Positions 10,420 through 18,612 of a stretch of DNA of 64,000 nt are shown here, one piece after another. The position numbers and the translations under genes are program-made. Location of the stretch: NCBI GenBank assembly GCA_963823945.1, contig CAWGNK010000003.1:558001-622000 (forward strand), in the 5' to 3' direction. The notes under the pieces are model-generated. The model did no database searches, was not told the DNA's origin, and saw only the letters and a list, made by a program, of their open reading frames with translations. Within the stretch, counting starts at the first letter, position 1. The number at the start of each line of letters is the position of its first letter. The DNA is from Bog-793 sp963823945. Lineage in GTDB: Bacteria; Actinomycetota; Acidimicrobiia; Acidimicrobiales; Bog-793.

Positions 10420-11763
10420 ATGCGCGTCGTGGATTGGCGGGCCGGCGTCACCGCCTGCGCAGCGCTCGCGCTCGGCGCGACTGTCCTTGCGGCGTGCGGG
10501 AACGCCACGACGAGCATGTCGACCGCCGGGAACACCCAGGGGGTCTACGCGAACCGGATCGTCGTCGGCGGGCTCGCCTCGATCACCGGCCCCCTGCCCG
10601 CCGACTTCGCACCGGCGATCGCGGGGGCGCAGGCCTACTTCGACTGGGTCAACGCCAACGGCGGCGTCGACGGTCGAAGAATCGACCTCGCCTACAAGCT
10701 CGACGATCAGTCCGACCCGTCGACGGACGCGAGCCAGGCCCGCACGCTCGTCGAGCAGGACCACGTCTTCGCCGTCCTCCCGGTCGCGACCCCGTCGTTC
10801 TCGGGTGGGCCGTTTCTCGCCGAGCACGACGTCCCGACTTTCGGGCTGAACGTCAACCCGAACGCCGATTGGGCGGGCCCGAGCATGTTCGGCAACACCG
10901 GCTCCTACACGGCGTTCACGTCGCCCCAGCTGCAGGCCGCGTATCTCGCCCGTCAGCACCACGTCAAGGAGGCGGCGCTGATCGCCTACAACATCAGCGC
11001 CTCCAGCGAGGGTTGCCAGGGGGTCGCCAACGCCTTCCGCCGGTACGGCATCCACATCGCCTTCGAGGACCTCGCCGTCCCGGTGCCCGCTTTCGACCTC
11101 AACGCCGACGTGACGAGGATGAAGTCGCTGCACGTCGACATGGTCACCTCGTGTCTTGACCTCACCGGCTCGCTCCTGCTGTCGGCGACGATGCAGGAGT
11201 TCGGGATGACCGGGGTGACCCAGTACTGGTTCGACGGCTACGACAAGTCGGCGCTGAGGAGCGAGTCGGCGAAGATGCAGGGCGTCTACTTCATGCTCCA
11301 GCACGCGCCGTTCGAGGTCGCCCAGCTGTATCCCTCGCAGTATCCGTCCATGGTCCGCTTCGAGCAGTCGCTCGCGCGCTACGCGCCGGGGAACGCACCG
11401 TCGGAGGCGGCGCTGGCGGGGTGGACGAGTGCCGACCTGTTCGTGTCGGGGCTGCGGGCGATCGGCCGTGACGTCACGCGCACGCGCCTCGTCGCGGCGA
11501 TCAACAAGATGACGCTGTTCACGGCGCACGGCCTCGTCTCGCCGATCGACTGGCGCACCGACCACACCGGGGTCAGCACGATCTACAACTGCAGCGTCTT
11601 CGTCCAGGTGCGGGGCCACGAGTTCGTCCCCGTCTACGGCACGCCCCCGAGCGTGTTCAGTTGCTTCCCGGTGCCGAATCCCACCCACGGGCCGATCGAG
11701 AAGGTCGTCCCCCTGCCTCCGGGCGTCCCCCCTCTGGTGGACCCGGACGGCGGGGGTGGTTGA
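10420..11763 (+). CDS. branched-chain amino-acid-type ABC transporter substrate-binding lipoprotein
   Basis: 447 residues. A short positively charged N-terminus and hydrophobic segment end in a lipobox (LAAC, residues 24-27), so the protein should be lipid-anchored outside the membrane. The mature part starts with VVGGLASITGPLPADFAPAI and continues with NGGVDGRRIDLAYKLDDQSD, as in Leu/Ile/Val-binding periplasmic proteins. The C-terminus has an unusual Pro/Gly-rich tail. ATG 10420 is backed by AAGGAG at 10406-10411, 8 bases away. It opens a three-gene operon with fused permease and fused ATPase genes; the ligand could be amino acids, amides or urea-like compounds. Confidence 0.92.
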   Translation: MRVVDWRAGVTACAALALGATVLAACGNATTSMSTAGNTQGVYANRIVVGGLASITGPLPADFAPAIAGAQAYFDWVNANGGVDGRRIDLAYKLDDQSDPSTDASQARTLVEQDHVFAVLPVATPSFSGGPFLAEHDVPTFGLNVNPNADWAGPSMFGNTGSYTAFTSPQLQAAYLARQHHVKEAALIAYNISASSEGCQGVANAFRRYGIHIAFEDLAVPVPAFDLNADVTRMKSLHVDMVTSCLDLTGSLLLSATMQEFGMTGVTQYWFDGYDKSALRSESAKMQGVYFMLQHAPFEVAQLYPSQYPSMVRFEQSLARYAPGNAPSEAALAGWTSADLFVSGLRAIGRDVTRTRLVAAINKMTLFTAHGLVSPIDWRTDHTGVSTIYNCSVFVQVRGHEFVPVYGTPPSVFSCFPVPNPTHGPIEKVVPLPPGVPPLVDPDGGGG

Positions 11764-11784
11764 GGCCCGGGGGCGCCGCCCGAG

Positions 11785-13764
11785 TTGAGCCAGTTCCTCT
11801 CCTACGCGCTCCCCGGCATCCCCTACGGGTGTGCCTACGCGCTGATGGCCGCTGGCCTCGTGCTCACCTACAAGGCGTCGGGCGTGTTCAATCTGGCGTT
11901 TGGCGCGCAGGCGTACGTCTCGGCGATCGTCTTCTACGTCGCCGTTGAGAACGGCTGGCCGAAGTGGGCGGCGTTCATCGTCGCCGTCGTCCTGCTCGCC
12001 CCCGCGATCGGCTACGCGCTGGACCGGCTGCTCTTCCAGTACGCCCGCACCGCGCCGGCCCTCGTGCGGCTCGTGCCGGCGCTCGGGCTTCTGATCGCGA
12101 TCCCGAGCATCTGCCAGATCATCTTCGGGACGAGCCAGCGGCTCTCGCCGCCGGCGCTCGCGCTCAACCCCGACCACGTCTACTTCTGGCTCGGAGCCGT
12201 GCCCGTGACCGGGGTGGAGCTGCTCACGACGGGCGTCACCGTCGTCGTGGTCGCCGGCCTGGCGTTGATGTTCAGCTCGAGCGGGCTGGGGCTGCGGATG
12301 CGGGCCGTTGTCGAGAGCCCCCGGATGACCGAGCTCACCGGGATCCGGGCCGACCGGGTGGGCACGTTCGCCTGGATGCTCTCGAGCCTGCTCGCCGGGC
12401 TCGCCGGCGTGCTGCTCGCGCCGATCTATGCCGCCCTGGACCCCTCGTACTTCACGGCGCTGCTCGTCGCGGCGATCGCGGCCGCCGCCGTCGGCGGGTT
12501 CGCCAGCCTGTCGCTCACGCTCGTCGGCGGGGTCACGCTCGGTGTCGTCCAGGAGGTGATCGGCGGCTACCTGCCGTCGGGAACGGTGCTGTCCTCGGGG
12601 CTGCGGCCGGCGTTCCCGTTCGTCGTGCTGGCGGTGCTGCTCGTCGCGCGCCGGTCGTTCCGCCCCTCGGGACCGTTGGGCGACCCGCTGGCCGTGTGCG
12701 ACCCGCCTCCCGCCTCGCTCAAGCCGCCGGACCACATGACCGAGGTAGCCCTCGGCTCGCGGGCCTTCACGGGCCTGCTCGTCGCGGTCTTCATCATCAT
12801 CACGCTCGTGCTGGTCCCGGGGAACTGGGAGTTCGCCATCACCCAGGGGCTCGTCTTCGCGATCATCTTCTTGTCCATCACGCTGCTCACGGGCATGAGC
12901 GGGCAGATCTCGCTGTGCCAGGCGTCGTTCGCCGCCGTTGGAGCCTTCACGGCCGGGCAGCTCGCCACGCACTTCGGGACGGCGCTGCTGCTCGGCGTCG
13001 TCGCCGGCGGCGTGCTGGCGGGGCTCGTCGGCATGGTGGTGGCCATCCCGAGCCTCCGGCTCGGCGGGATCGCGCTGGCGCTGCTGACGCTGTCGTTCGC
13101 GCTCCTCGGCGACAACGTGCTCTTCCAGTACTCGTGGTCCGGCAACGGCGCCACGGGGCTCAGCGTCCCGCGTCCGACCATCGGCGCGTTCAGCTTCGCG
13201 GGGAGCGGTTCGTTCTTCTGGCTCGCGCTCGTCGTGGTGACGGTCGCCGCCGGCGTCGTGTGGCTTCTGCAGCACGGCTCCGTCGGTGGGGAACTCGCCG
13301 CGCTGCGGGCCTCGGAGATCGGCGCGGCCTCGATCGGCATCAACGTGCGGCGGCTGCGCGTCATCGCCTTCATGCTCTCGGCGGCACTTGCCGGGATCGG
13401 TGGCGCCCTCTACGCCTCCCTCGAGCAGACGGTGTCGGCTTCGGATTTCAACTACGAGTTCTCGCTCGTCTTCGTCGTCATCGTGGCGACCGTGGGGGTC
13501 TACTCGGTGGCGGGGGCGATCGAGGCGGGCCTCGCCTATACGGTGCTCCAGCAGCTGATCAACAACCTGCCGGCACGGTACGGCTCGCTCGTCGCGCTGA
13601 TCTTCGGTCTCGCCGCGGTCACCTACGTGCGCCATCCCGAGGGGGCGGTCGAGTACGTGCGCCGCTGGGTGCTCGACCGCGCCGACCAGTTCGCCCACTT
13701 CCTCACGCGCAACGACCAACCCGAGCAGCGAGTCGGTGCCGGTTCGAACCCCGGGGGGCGGTGA
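11785..13764 (+). CDS. fused LivH-LivM-type ABC permease
   Basis: 659 residues, about the sum of the two permeases that are separate in E. coli. Residues 1-290 are LivH-like, with an N-terminal re-entrant start (PGIPYGCAYALMAAGLVLTY), GVFNLAFGAQ and the EAA-like region GLGLRMRAVVESPRMTELTG. Residues 330-620 are LivM-like, with LTGMSGQISLCQASFAAVGAF and a second EAA-like region ALRASEIGAASIGINVRR. At least 14 hydrophobic segments can be counted. The start codon is TTG 11785, with only a weak GGGGGCG ribosome site. The stop is 3 bases before the ATPase gene. One polypeptide therefore provides the whole membrane pore. Confidence 0.92.
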   Translation: MSQFLSYALPGIPYGCAYALMAAGLVLTYKASGVFNLAFGAQAYVSAIVFYVAVENGWPKWAAFIVAVVLLAPAIGYALDRLLFQYARTAPALVRLVPALGLLIAIPSICQIIFGTSQRLSPPALALNPDHVYFWLGAVPVTGVELLTTGVTVVVVAGLALMFSSSGLGLRMRAVVESPRMTELTGIRADRVGTFAWMLSSLLAGLAGVLLAPIYAALDPSYFTALLVAAIAAAAVGGFASLSLTLVGGVTLGVVQEVIGGYLPSGTVLSSGLRPAFPFVVLAVLLVARRSFRPSGPLGDPLAVCDPPPASLKPPDHMTEVALGSRAFTGLLVAVFIIITLVLVPGNWEFAITQGLVFAIIFLSITLLTGMSGQISLCQASFAAVGAFTAGQLATHFGTALLLGVVAGGVLAGLVGMVVAIPSLRLGGIALALLTLSFALLGDNVLFQYSWSGNGATGLSVPRPTIGAFSFAGSGSFFWLALVVVTVAAGVVWLLQHGSVGGELAALRASEIGAASIGINVRRLRVIAFMLSAALAGIGGALYASLEQTVSASDFNYEFSLVFVVIVATVGVYSVAGAIEAGLAYTVLQQLINNLPARYGSLVALIFGLAAVTYVRHPEGAVEYVRRWVLDRADQFAHFLTRNDQPEQRVGAGSNPGGR

Positions 13765-13767
13765 CCC

Positions 13768-15336
13768 GTGGCCCTGCTCGTCGCCCGCGACATCTCGAAG
13801 AGCTTCGGGGGGATCGTCGCGCTGAGCCGGCTGTCGCTCTCGATCGACGAGGGTGAGGCCGTCGGGCTCGTCGGGCCGAACGGCGCCGGCAAGACGACCC
13901 TTTTCAACTGCCTGCTCGGCCTGGAACACCCCGACACGGGGACGGTCGTCTTCGACGGGGTCGAGATCGACCGTCTGCCGACCTACCGGCGCACCCGCCT
14001 GGGCATCGGACGCACCTTCCAACGGCTGGAGCTGTTCGCGGGCATGACCCCGCGCGAGCACGTGCTCGTCACCGAGCGCGTCCGTGGCGGGAAGGGGCGG
14101 ATCTGGAAGGACCTGCTCGGCATCGGTCAGCCGAGTGCCGCGGAGCGACGCGCGACCGACGAGCTGCTCGAGCTCGTCGGGCTCGAGGCCGAGGCTGATG
14201 TCCCCGTCGAAGCGCTGAGTCTCGGCCACGGTCGCCTCGTCGAGCTCGCCCGCGCCCTCGTCGGCGAGCCGCGCCTTTTGATGCTCGACGAGCCCTCCTC
14301 CGGCCTCGACCGTGAGGAGCGTATCGAGCTGCTCTCGATCCTGCGGCGCATCCGCGAGGAACGCGGTGCGGCCGTCCTGCTCGTCGAGCACGACCTCGAG
14401 ATGGTCGCCGCCGCGGTGCGCCGTCTCATCGTTCTCGACTTCGGTCGGCTGATCGCCGACGGGACGGTCGAGCGCGTGCTCGAGGACCCCGACGTCCGGC
14501 ACGCCTACCTCGGGCACCTGCCGGCGGATCCCGAGGCGCCCGGCCCGGGCGAGGCCGAGGCGGTCTCGGTCCGCGTGCCCGCGGCCCCGGCTCCGGCGGC
14601 CCCCGGCCCCTCCCGACCGCTCCTCGAGCTGCGCGACGTCGACGTGGCCTACGGGCCGTACCGGGCGCTCTTCGGCGTCACGCTGGCGGTCGCCGAGCGC
14701 TCGGGCCTCGCGCTCGTCGGTTCGAACGGGGCGGGCAAGTCCACCGTCGCGCGCGTCGTCTCCGGGCTGGTGCGCCCGAGCGGCGGCTCGATCGTCTTCG
14801 ACGGCCGGGACATCACCGGATGGCCGGCGTGGCGAATCGCCCGCCTCGGGGTCGCCCACGCCCCCGAGGGTCGTTCCGTGTTCGCCTCGCTTACCGTCGA
14901 GGAGAACCTCTCCCTCGAGTTCCGCAGCTCGCTCGGACACCGGGGGGTCGCCGGCGCGCTGAAGCGCACCTACGAGGCCTACCCGCGGCTCGGCCAGCGG
15001 CGCGACCAGATCGCCGGCACGCTTTCGGGCGGCGAGCAGCGCATGCTCGCCCTGGCGAGGGTGCTCGCCGTCCCCCAGCGGCTGCTCGTCGTCGACGAGC
15101 TTTCGCTCGGGCTCGCCCCGGCGGTCGTCGACGAGGTGTTCGAGGCCCTGCGCCGCGTGCTCGAGTCCGGCACGGCGCTGCTGATCGTCGAACAGCACGT
15201 CGAGCGGGCCCTCGAGCTCGCCGACCGCGCGGTCGTCCTGTCGGAGGGCCGGGTGACCTTCGACGGCCAGATCGCCGACGTCCGGGACGTGGCCTCTCCC
15301 ATGCTCGGCCCCTTGCGCGAGGTGCTCGGCTCCTGA
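13768..15336 (+). CDS. fused LivG-LivF-type ABC transporter ATPase
   Basis: 522 residues with two complete ABC domains joined by an Ala/Pro-rich linker at about 255-280. Domain 1 (LivG-like) has Walker A GPNGAGKTT, Walker B LLMLDEPSSGLD and a degenerate signature LSLGHGR in place of LSGGQ. Domain 2 (LivF-like) has Walker A GSNGAGKST, a canonical LSGGEQRMLALAR and Walker B LLVVDELSLGLAP. Each domain is the usual size of the free-standing subunit. The GTG lies 3 bases after the permease stop. It should energise import by the fused permease from the inner face. The gene ends 15 bases from the convergent glycosyltransferase gene. Confidence 0.92.
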   Translation: MALLVARDISKSFGGIVALSRLSLSIDEGEAVGLVGPNGAGKTTLFNCLLGLEHPDTGTVVFDGVEIDRLPTYRRTRLGIGRTFQRLELFAGMTPREHVLVTERVRGGKGRIWKDLLGIGQPSAAERRATDELLELVGLEAEADVPVEALSLGHGRLVELARALVGEPRLLMLDEPSSGLDREERIELLSILRRIREERGAAVLLVEHDLEMVAAAVRRLIVLDFGRLIADGTVERVLEDPDVRHAYLGHLPADPEAPGPGEAEAVSVRVPAAPAPAAPGPSRPLLELRDVDVAYGPYRALFGVTLAVAERSGLALVGSNGAGKSTVARVVSGLVRPSGGSIVFDGRDITGWPAWRIARLGVAHAPEGRSVFASLTVEENLSLEFRSSLGHRGVAGALKRTYEAYPRLGQRRDQIAGTLSGGEQRMLALARVLAVPQRLLVVDELSLGLAPAVVDEVFEALRRVLESGTALLIVEQHVERALELADRAVVLSEGRVTFDGQIADVRDVASPMLGPLREVLGS

Positions 15337-15351
15337 CGGGGCGGGCTGGCC

Positions 15352-16122
15352 CTAGTGGCCGGCGTCCCCGGGGTGGAGCGGGGTCACCTCGAGGTAGCGG
15401 TAGTGCCGCAGCCCCATCCTCTCCAGCCGGTACTGCGCGGTCGTGCGCAGGACGCCGAGCCCGTAGGCGATGGAACGGCGGAGATTGATCGAGGAGGAGT
15501 CGTGGGCGTAGCGGGTCGGGCAGGACAGCTCGCCGATCCGCGCCCCGGCGGTGAGGGCCTGGGCGATGATCTGGTTGTCAAAGACGAAGTCGTCGCTGTT
15601 TTCCTCGTAGGGGATCGCGGCGAGCAACTCGCGGCTGAAAGCCCGCAGCCCCGTGTGATACTCGGAGAGCTTCTGGTGGGTGACGAGGTTCTCCGCGGCG
15701 GTGAGGAAGCGGTTGGCGAGGTACTTGTAGCGCGGCATTCCCTCGGCGACGGGGTTCTGCGCGAGGATCCTGGAACCGAGCACGAGGTCGTAGGGGCCGT
15801 AGGCGATCATCGCCGCCAGGGCCGGGACGAGGAGCGGGGAGTACTGGTAGTCGGGATGGACCATGACGACGATGTCGGCCCCGAGCCCGAGGGCCGTGGC
15901 GTAGCAGGACTTCTGGTTCCCCCCGTAGCCGCGGACGTGCGGGTGGCGGACGATTTGCAACTCGAGGGAGCTCGCGACCGGGATCGTGTCGTCGGTGGAG
16001 GCGTCGTCGACGAGGACGAGCTCGTCGACGAGGGAGCGGTCGATCTCGGCGACGGTGCGGGCCAGCGTCGGCCCGGCGTTGTAGGCCGGCAGCACGATGG
16101 CGACGCGGCGGCCGTTGAGCAC
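15352..16122 (-). CDS. GT2 family glycosyltransferase (dolichyl/undecaprenyl-phosphate sugar transferase type)
   Basis: 256 residues, GT-A fold. The N-terminus AIVLPAYNAGPTLARTV and VDELVLVDDASTDDT carry the nucleotide-sugar-binding Asp residues, and MVHPDYQYSP is the position of the DXD-like motif. HTGLRAFSRELLAAIP and DDFVFDNQI follow, as in polyprenyl-phosphate glucosyl- or mannosyltransferases and relatives. No C-terminal membrane segments are present. The frame is open far upstream, but homology starts at GTG 16122, preceded by TACCAT and 6 bases, a leaderless arrangement. It diverges from a large membrane protein, suggesting a lipid-linked sugar donor for a membrane transferase (inference). 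Confidence 0.87.
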   Translation of the reverse strand: MLNGRRVAIVLPAYNAGPTLARTVAEIDRSLVDELVLVDDASTDDTIPVASSLELQIVRHPHVRGYGGNQKSCYATALGLGADIVVMVHPDYQYSPLLVPALAAMIAYGPYDLVLGSRILAQNPVAEGMPRYKYLANRFLTAAENLVTHQKLSEYHTGLRAFSRELLAAIPYEENSDDFVFDNQIIAQALTAGARIGELSCPTRYAHDSSSINLRRSIAYGLGVLRTTAQYRLERMGLRHYRYLEVTPLHPGDAGH

Positions 16123-16128
16123 CGGGCG

Positions 16129-16134
16129 ATGGTA
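16129..16134 (-). promoter_or_regulatory. -10 box of leaderless promoter for the GT2 gene
   Basis: On the minus strand TACCAT is followed by 6 bases and then the GTG ending at 16122. It lies inside the 45-base gap between two divergent start codons. Confidence 0.6.
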
Positions 16135-16167
16135 ACCGGGGCGGGGCGCGAAGGACTTATCGGACGG

Positions 16168-18027
16168 GTGGCGGAGGTGCTCGCCCTCGTCGTCTCGCCC
16201 GGCATCTTCTACGTCGCCCTGCGGCTCCGGGGGATGGCCCCTCTCGTGTTCCCCGATCCGGGCATGCACACGACCTACATCATCGACCCCCGCGACATGT
16301 TCACCCGCTACGGCGCGCTCTTTACCCAGACGGCGCGCCTGCGTGAGGCGGCGCGGGTCGGCTTCCTCGTGCCGGCGCGGACCGCCTACCTTCTCTTCGG
16401 GGCGGTCGGGGGCTTCTTCGTGTGGCGCTACGTCCTCGCGCTTGTCGCGGTCGTGCCCCTCTACGTGCTGCTGAAGCGCCTCTACGGCCGCTGGGCGGGC
16501 TTCGCCGCGGTGGCCGTCGTGATGGCGAGCCCCGTCTTCGTCACCGCCTGGGGGACGGACTACCCGGACTCGGCGGCGATCTCGTACCTCACGGGAGCGC
16601 TCTGCGCGCTCGCCATGCCGGCGACGCCCCGCCGCCGGGTCTGGTGGCTGCTTCTCGCCGGGAGCCTGCTCGCCCTGGCCGTCTGGTCGCACATGGCGAC
16701 GGTGCCGCTCGGCGCGGCGATGGTCGTCGCCTACGCCGCGGTGAGACTGGCCCGTTCCCGGGACCACCTGGCCCGCGACACCGCCGTCGGGGCCGGTGCG
16801 GCCCTCGCCGTGACGGGAATGCTCTCTTTCTTCTCCTGGTTGCTGCTTGGCCAGGCGAACTTCTGGACGCCGACCTGGCAGGCCGTCCGCTACCTCGACA
16901 CCCCCGCCCAGGAGCGGCTCTGGCACTCGGCGAACTGGCACTGGGTCCTCTACGACCCCTGGCTGCTCGTCCCGCCGGCGGTGCTCGTCGCCTTCGTCGT
17001 CGTCTTCGCCCGTCGTTGGGCGAAGGTCGGGACACCGCAGCTCGTCGTCGGGCTGGCGAGCCTGCTGGCGTTCGGCGTCGCGACGGCACTGCAGTTCGCC
17101 GGCCACGTGCAGATGCTGGAGATCTCCTTCTTCTCGTCACTTTTGTGGTCGTTCGTCGCCGTGCTTGCCGCCCTGATCCTCGCCGAGTTGGCGGCGCCCT
17201 TCGTCGCGCTGGCCGGGCCGTCGCGCCGGCACCGTGGCGCGAGCCGCGGGCCTTGGAGCGAGGTGCCGGCGATCTTGCGTCACGCCGTCCCGCTCGTCCT
17301 CCTCGTCGCCGTCGCCCTCGCCTACGAGGCGGACCCCCACGTCCCGGCGATGCGGCTCGACGCCTGGGGCGCCGTCGTGGCCGCCATCGTCGTGGCCGCG
17401 GCGCTCGTCTGGCGCCTCGTCCAGCAGTTCTCTGTCGGCGGCGGGCACCGCAGGCGGGCGGGGACGCTGCGCGCCGCCGCGGGCCTCCTCGTCCTGGTCT
17501 TGATCGCCGGGGCCTCGCTCGTCGTCACGGTGGCGCCGGAGGTGTCGCACCGGGTGCTGCCGAACGTGGCGGAGGAGCCGGACTCCTCGCCCGCCTGGGC
17601 GAAGGCGCTCGGCGGGAACGACACCAAGCTGGTCGACGAGTACCAGGTCACCTCGGAGCTGCCGGACTTCGTCGGGCATGCCGCCTATCCGGGGGAGGAG
17701 CTCTTCACGTGGTGGCCCCGCGTCAATCAGGGCGTGCTGATGGGGGCAATTGGGATGTTCCACTCCGGGTACGACGCGGTCAGCGTCGACTCGTTCCCGA
17801 TCCTCCTCCCCGGGGCCAGGGCGAAGATCGAGTACCGGCGCCCGGCGCAGATCCTGCTCATGAGCACGACCGGTGACGGCTTCTCCACGGCGTTGCGGCA
17901 GCTCGGACGGGCGCACGCGCACTTCGATCCGGACGTGGTCCGCCGGGGGGTGCTCTCCGACGGCACCTTCCACCTGCACGTCTGGCTGATCGATCTCGGC
18001 AAGTACTTCCACCGCGTCTCGCACTGA
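16168..18027 (+). CDS. polytopic membrane protein, GT-C (GT39-like) glycosyltransferase candidate
   Basis: About 619 residues with roughly ten hydrophobic segments, concentrated in 1-370 and again near 390-450, and a soluble C-terminal domain of about 170 residues. The first loop PDPGMHTTYIIDPRDMFTRY is acidic and resembles the catalytic first loop of GT-C enzymes (PMT/ArnT type), and TDYPDSAAISYLTG follows the second helix pair. I recognise no exact family. GTG 16168 was taken as the start because homology-like hydrophobic sequence begins there and only 45 bases separate it from the divergent GT2 start. With that gene it may form a lipid-sugar synthase and transferase pair at the membrane. 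Confidence 0.7.
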   Translation: MAEVLALVVSPGIFYVALRLRGMAPLVFPDPGMHTTYIIDPRDMFTRYGALFTQTARLREAARVGFLVPARTAYLLFGAVGGFFVWRYVLALVAVVPLYVLLKRLYGRWAGFAAVAVVMASPVFVTAWGTDYPDSAAISYLTGALCALAMPATPRRRVWWLLLAGSLLALAVWSHMATVPLGAAMVVAYAAVRLARSRDHLARDTAVGAGAALAVTGMLSFFSWLLLGQANFWTPTWQAVRYLDTPAQERLWHSANWHWVLYDPWLLVPPAVLVAFVVVFARRWAKVGTPQLVVGLASLLAFGVATALQFAGHVQMLEISFFSSLLWSFVAVLAALILAELAAPFVALAGPSRRHRGASRGPWSEVPAILRHAVPLVLLVAVALAYEADPHVPAMRLDAWGAVVAAIVVAAALVWRLVQQFSVGGGHRRRAGTLRAAAGLLVLVLIAGASLVVTVAPEVSHRVLPNVAEEPDSSPAWAKALGGNDTKLVDEYQVTSELPDFVGHAAYPGEELFTWWPRVNQGVLMGAIGMFHSGYDAVSVDSFPILLPGARAKIEYRRPAQILLMSTTGDGFSTALRQLGRAHAHFDPDVVRRGVLSDGTFHLHVWLIDLGKYFHRVSH

Positions 18028-18075
18028 CGAGACGCGCGTCCGCGCCGGGCGGCCCCTCCGGGTCGGTGGGCGAGC

Positions 18076-18081
18076 GAGAAT
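18076..18081 (+). promoter_or_regulatory. -10 box of leaderless promoter for sixA
   Basis: GAGAAT (a TAnnnT variant) is followed by 6 bases and the ATG at 18088. No ribosome site is present. Confidence 0.5.
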
Positions 18082-18087
18082 TGGGGC

Positions 18088-18588
18088 ATGCGCACCGTCC
18101 TCATCCTCCGCCATGCCAAGTCCGACTGGTCTGCCGGGCCGGACGCGTCTGACCTCGCCCGGCCGCTCTCGGCCCGGGGTCGGCGCAGCGCCGACGCGAT
18201 CGGCCGTTTCATCGCCGAGACGGCGAACATCCCGGACGCAGTGGTCCGTTCGCCCGCCCGGCGCGTCGTCGAGACGCTCGAGCGGGCGATGGCGGCCGGA
18301 AAATGGCGGTGCGCGGTGCGCGAAGCGGATCGGCTCTACGGCTACGGGTCCGAAGCCCTTGTCGACGAGATCCGCCTCGAAGCCGACTTGACCAACACCG
18401 TGCTCGTCGTCGGGCACGAGCCGACGTGTTCGGAGGCGGTCTCCCGCCTGATCGGCGGGGGGCAGGTCCTGATGCCGACCGCCGCCCTCGCCCGGGTCGA
18501 CTTCGACGCCGAACGCTGGGGCGACGTCGCCGCGGGGGAGGGCACGTTGCGCTGGCTCGTCACGCCGCGCCTTCTCGGGACCGACTGA
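18088..18588 (+). CDS. sixA: SixA-type phosphohistidine phosphatase
   Basis: 166 residues of the histidine-phosphatase superfamily. The catalytic motif is LILRHAKSDW (residues 5-14, phospho-acceptor His9), followed by DLARPLSARGRRSA, SPARRVVETLE with the second phosphate-binding Arg, and VVGHEPTCSEA with the second catalytic His. Length and the RHAKS signature are those of SixA, which dephosphorylates phosphohistidine on signalling or phosphotransfer proteins; the substrate here is unknown. A -10 box sits 6 bases before the ATG, so the mRNA is probably leaderless. The gene ends 24 bases from the convergent kbl. Confidence 0.9.
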   Translation: MRTVLILRHAKSDWSAGPDASDLARPLSARGRRSADAIGRFIAETANIPDAVVRSPARRVVETLERAMAAGKWRCAVREADRLYGYGSEALVDEIRLEADLTNTVLVVGHEPTCSEAVSRLIGGGQVLMPTAALARVDFDAERWGDVAAGEGTLRWLVTPRLLGTD

Positions 18589-18612
18589 CCTGCCTGACCG
18601 GCGGACGCCGGG

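Noticed and set aside
10261..15198. A 1645-codon minus-strand open frame opposite the amino-acid transporter operon
   Set aside because: It is the antisense shadow of real high-GC genes: composition is almost only Arg, Glu, Asp, Gly, Ala, Pro with no fold or motif, while the plus strand encodes clear transporter proteins.
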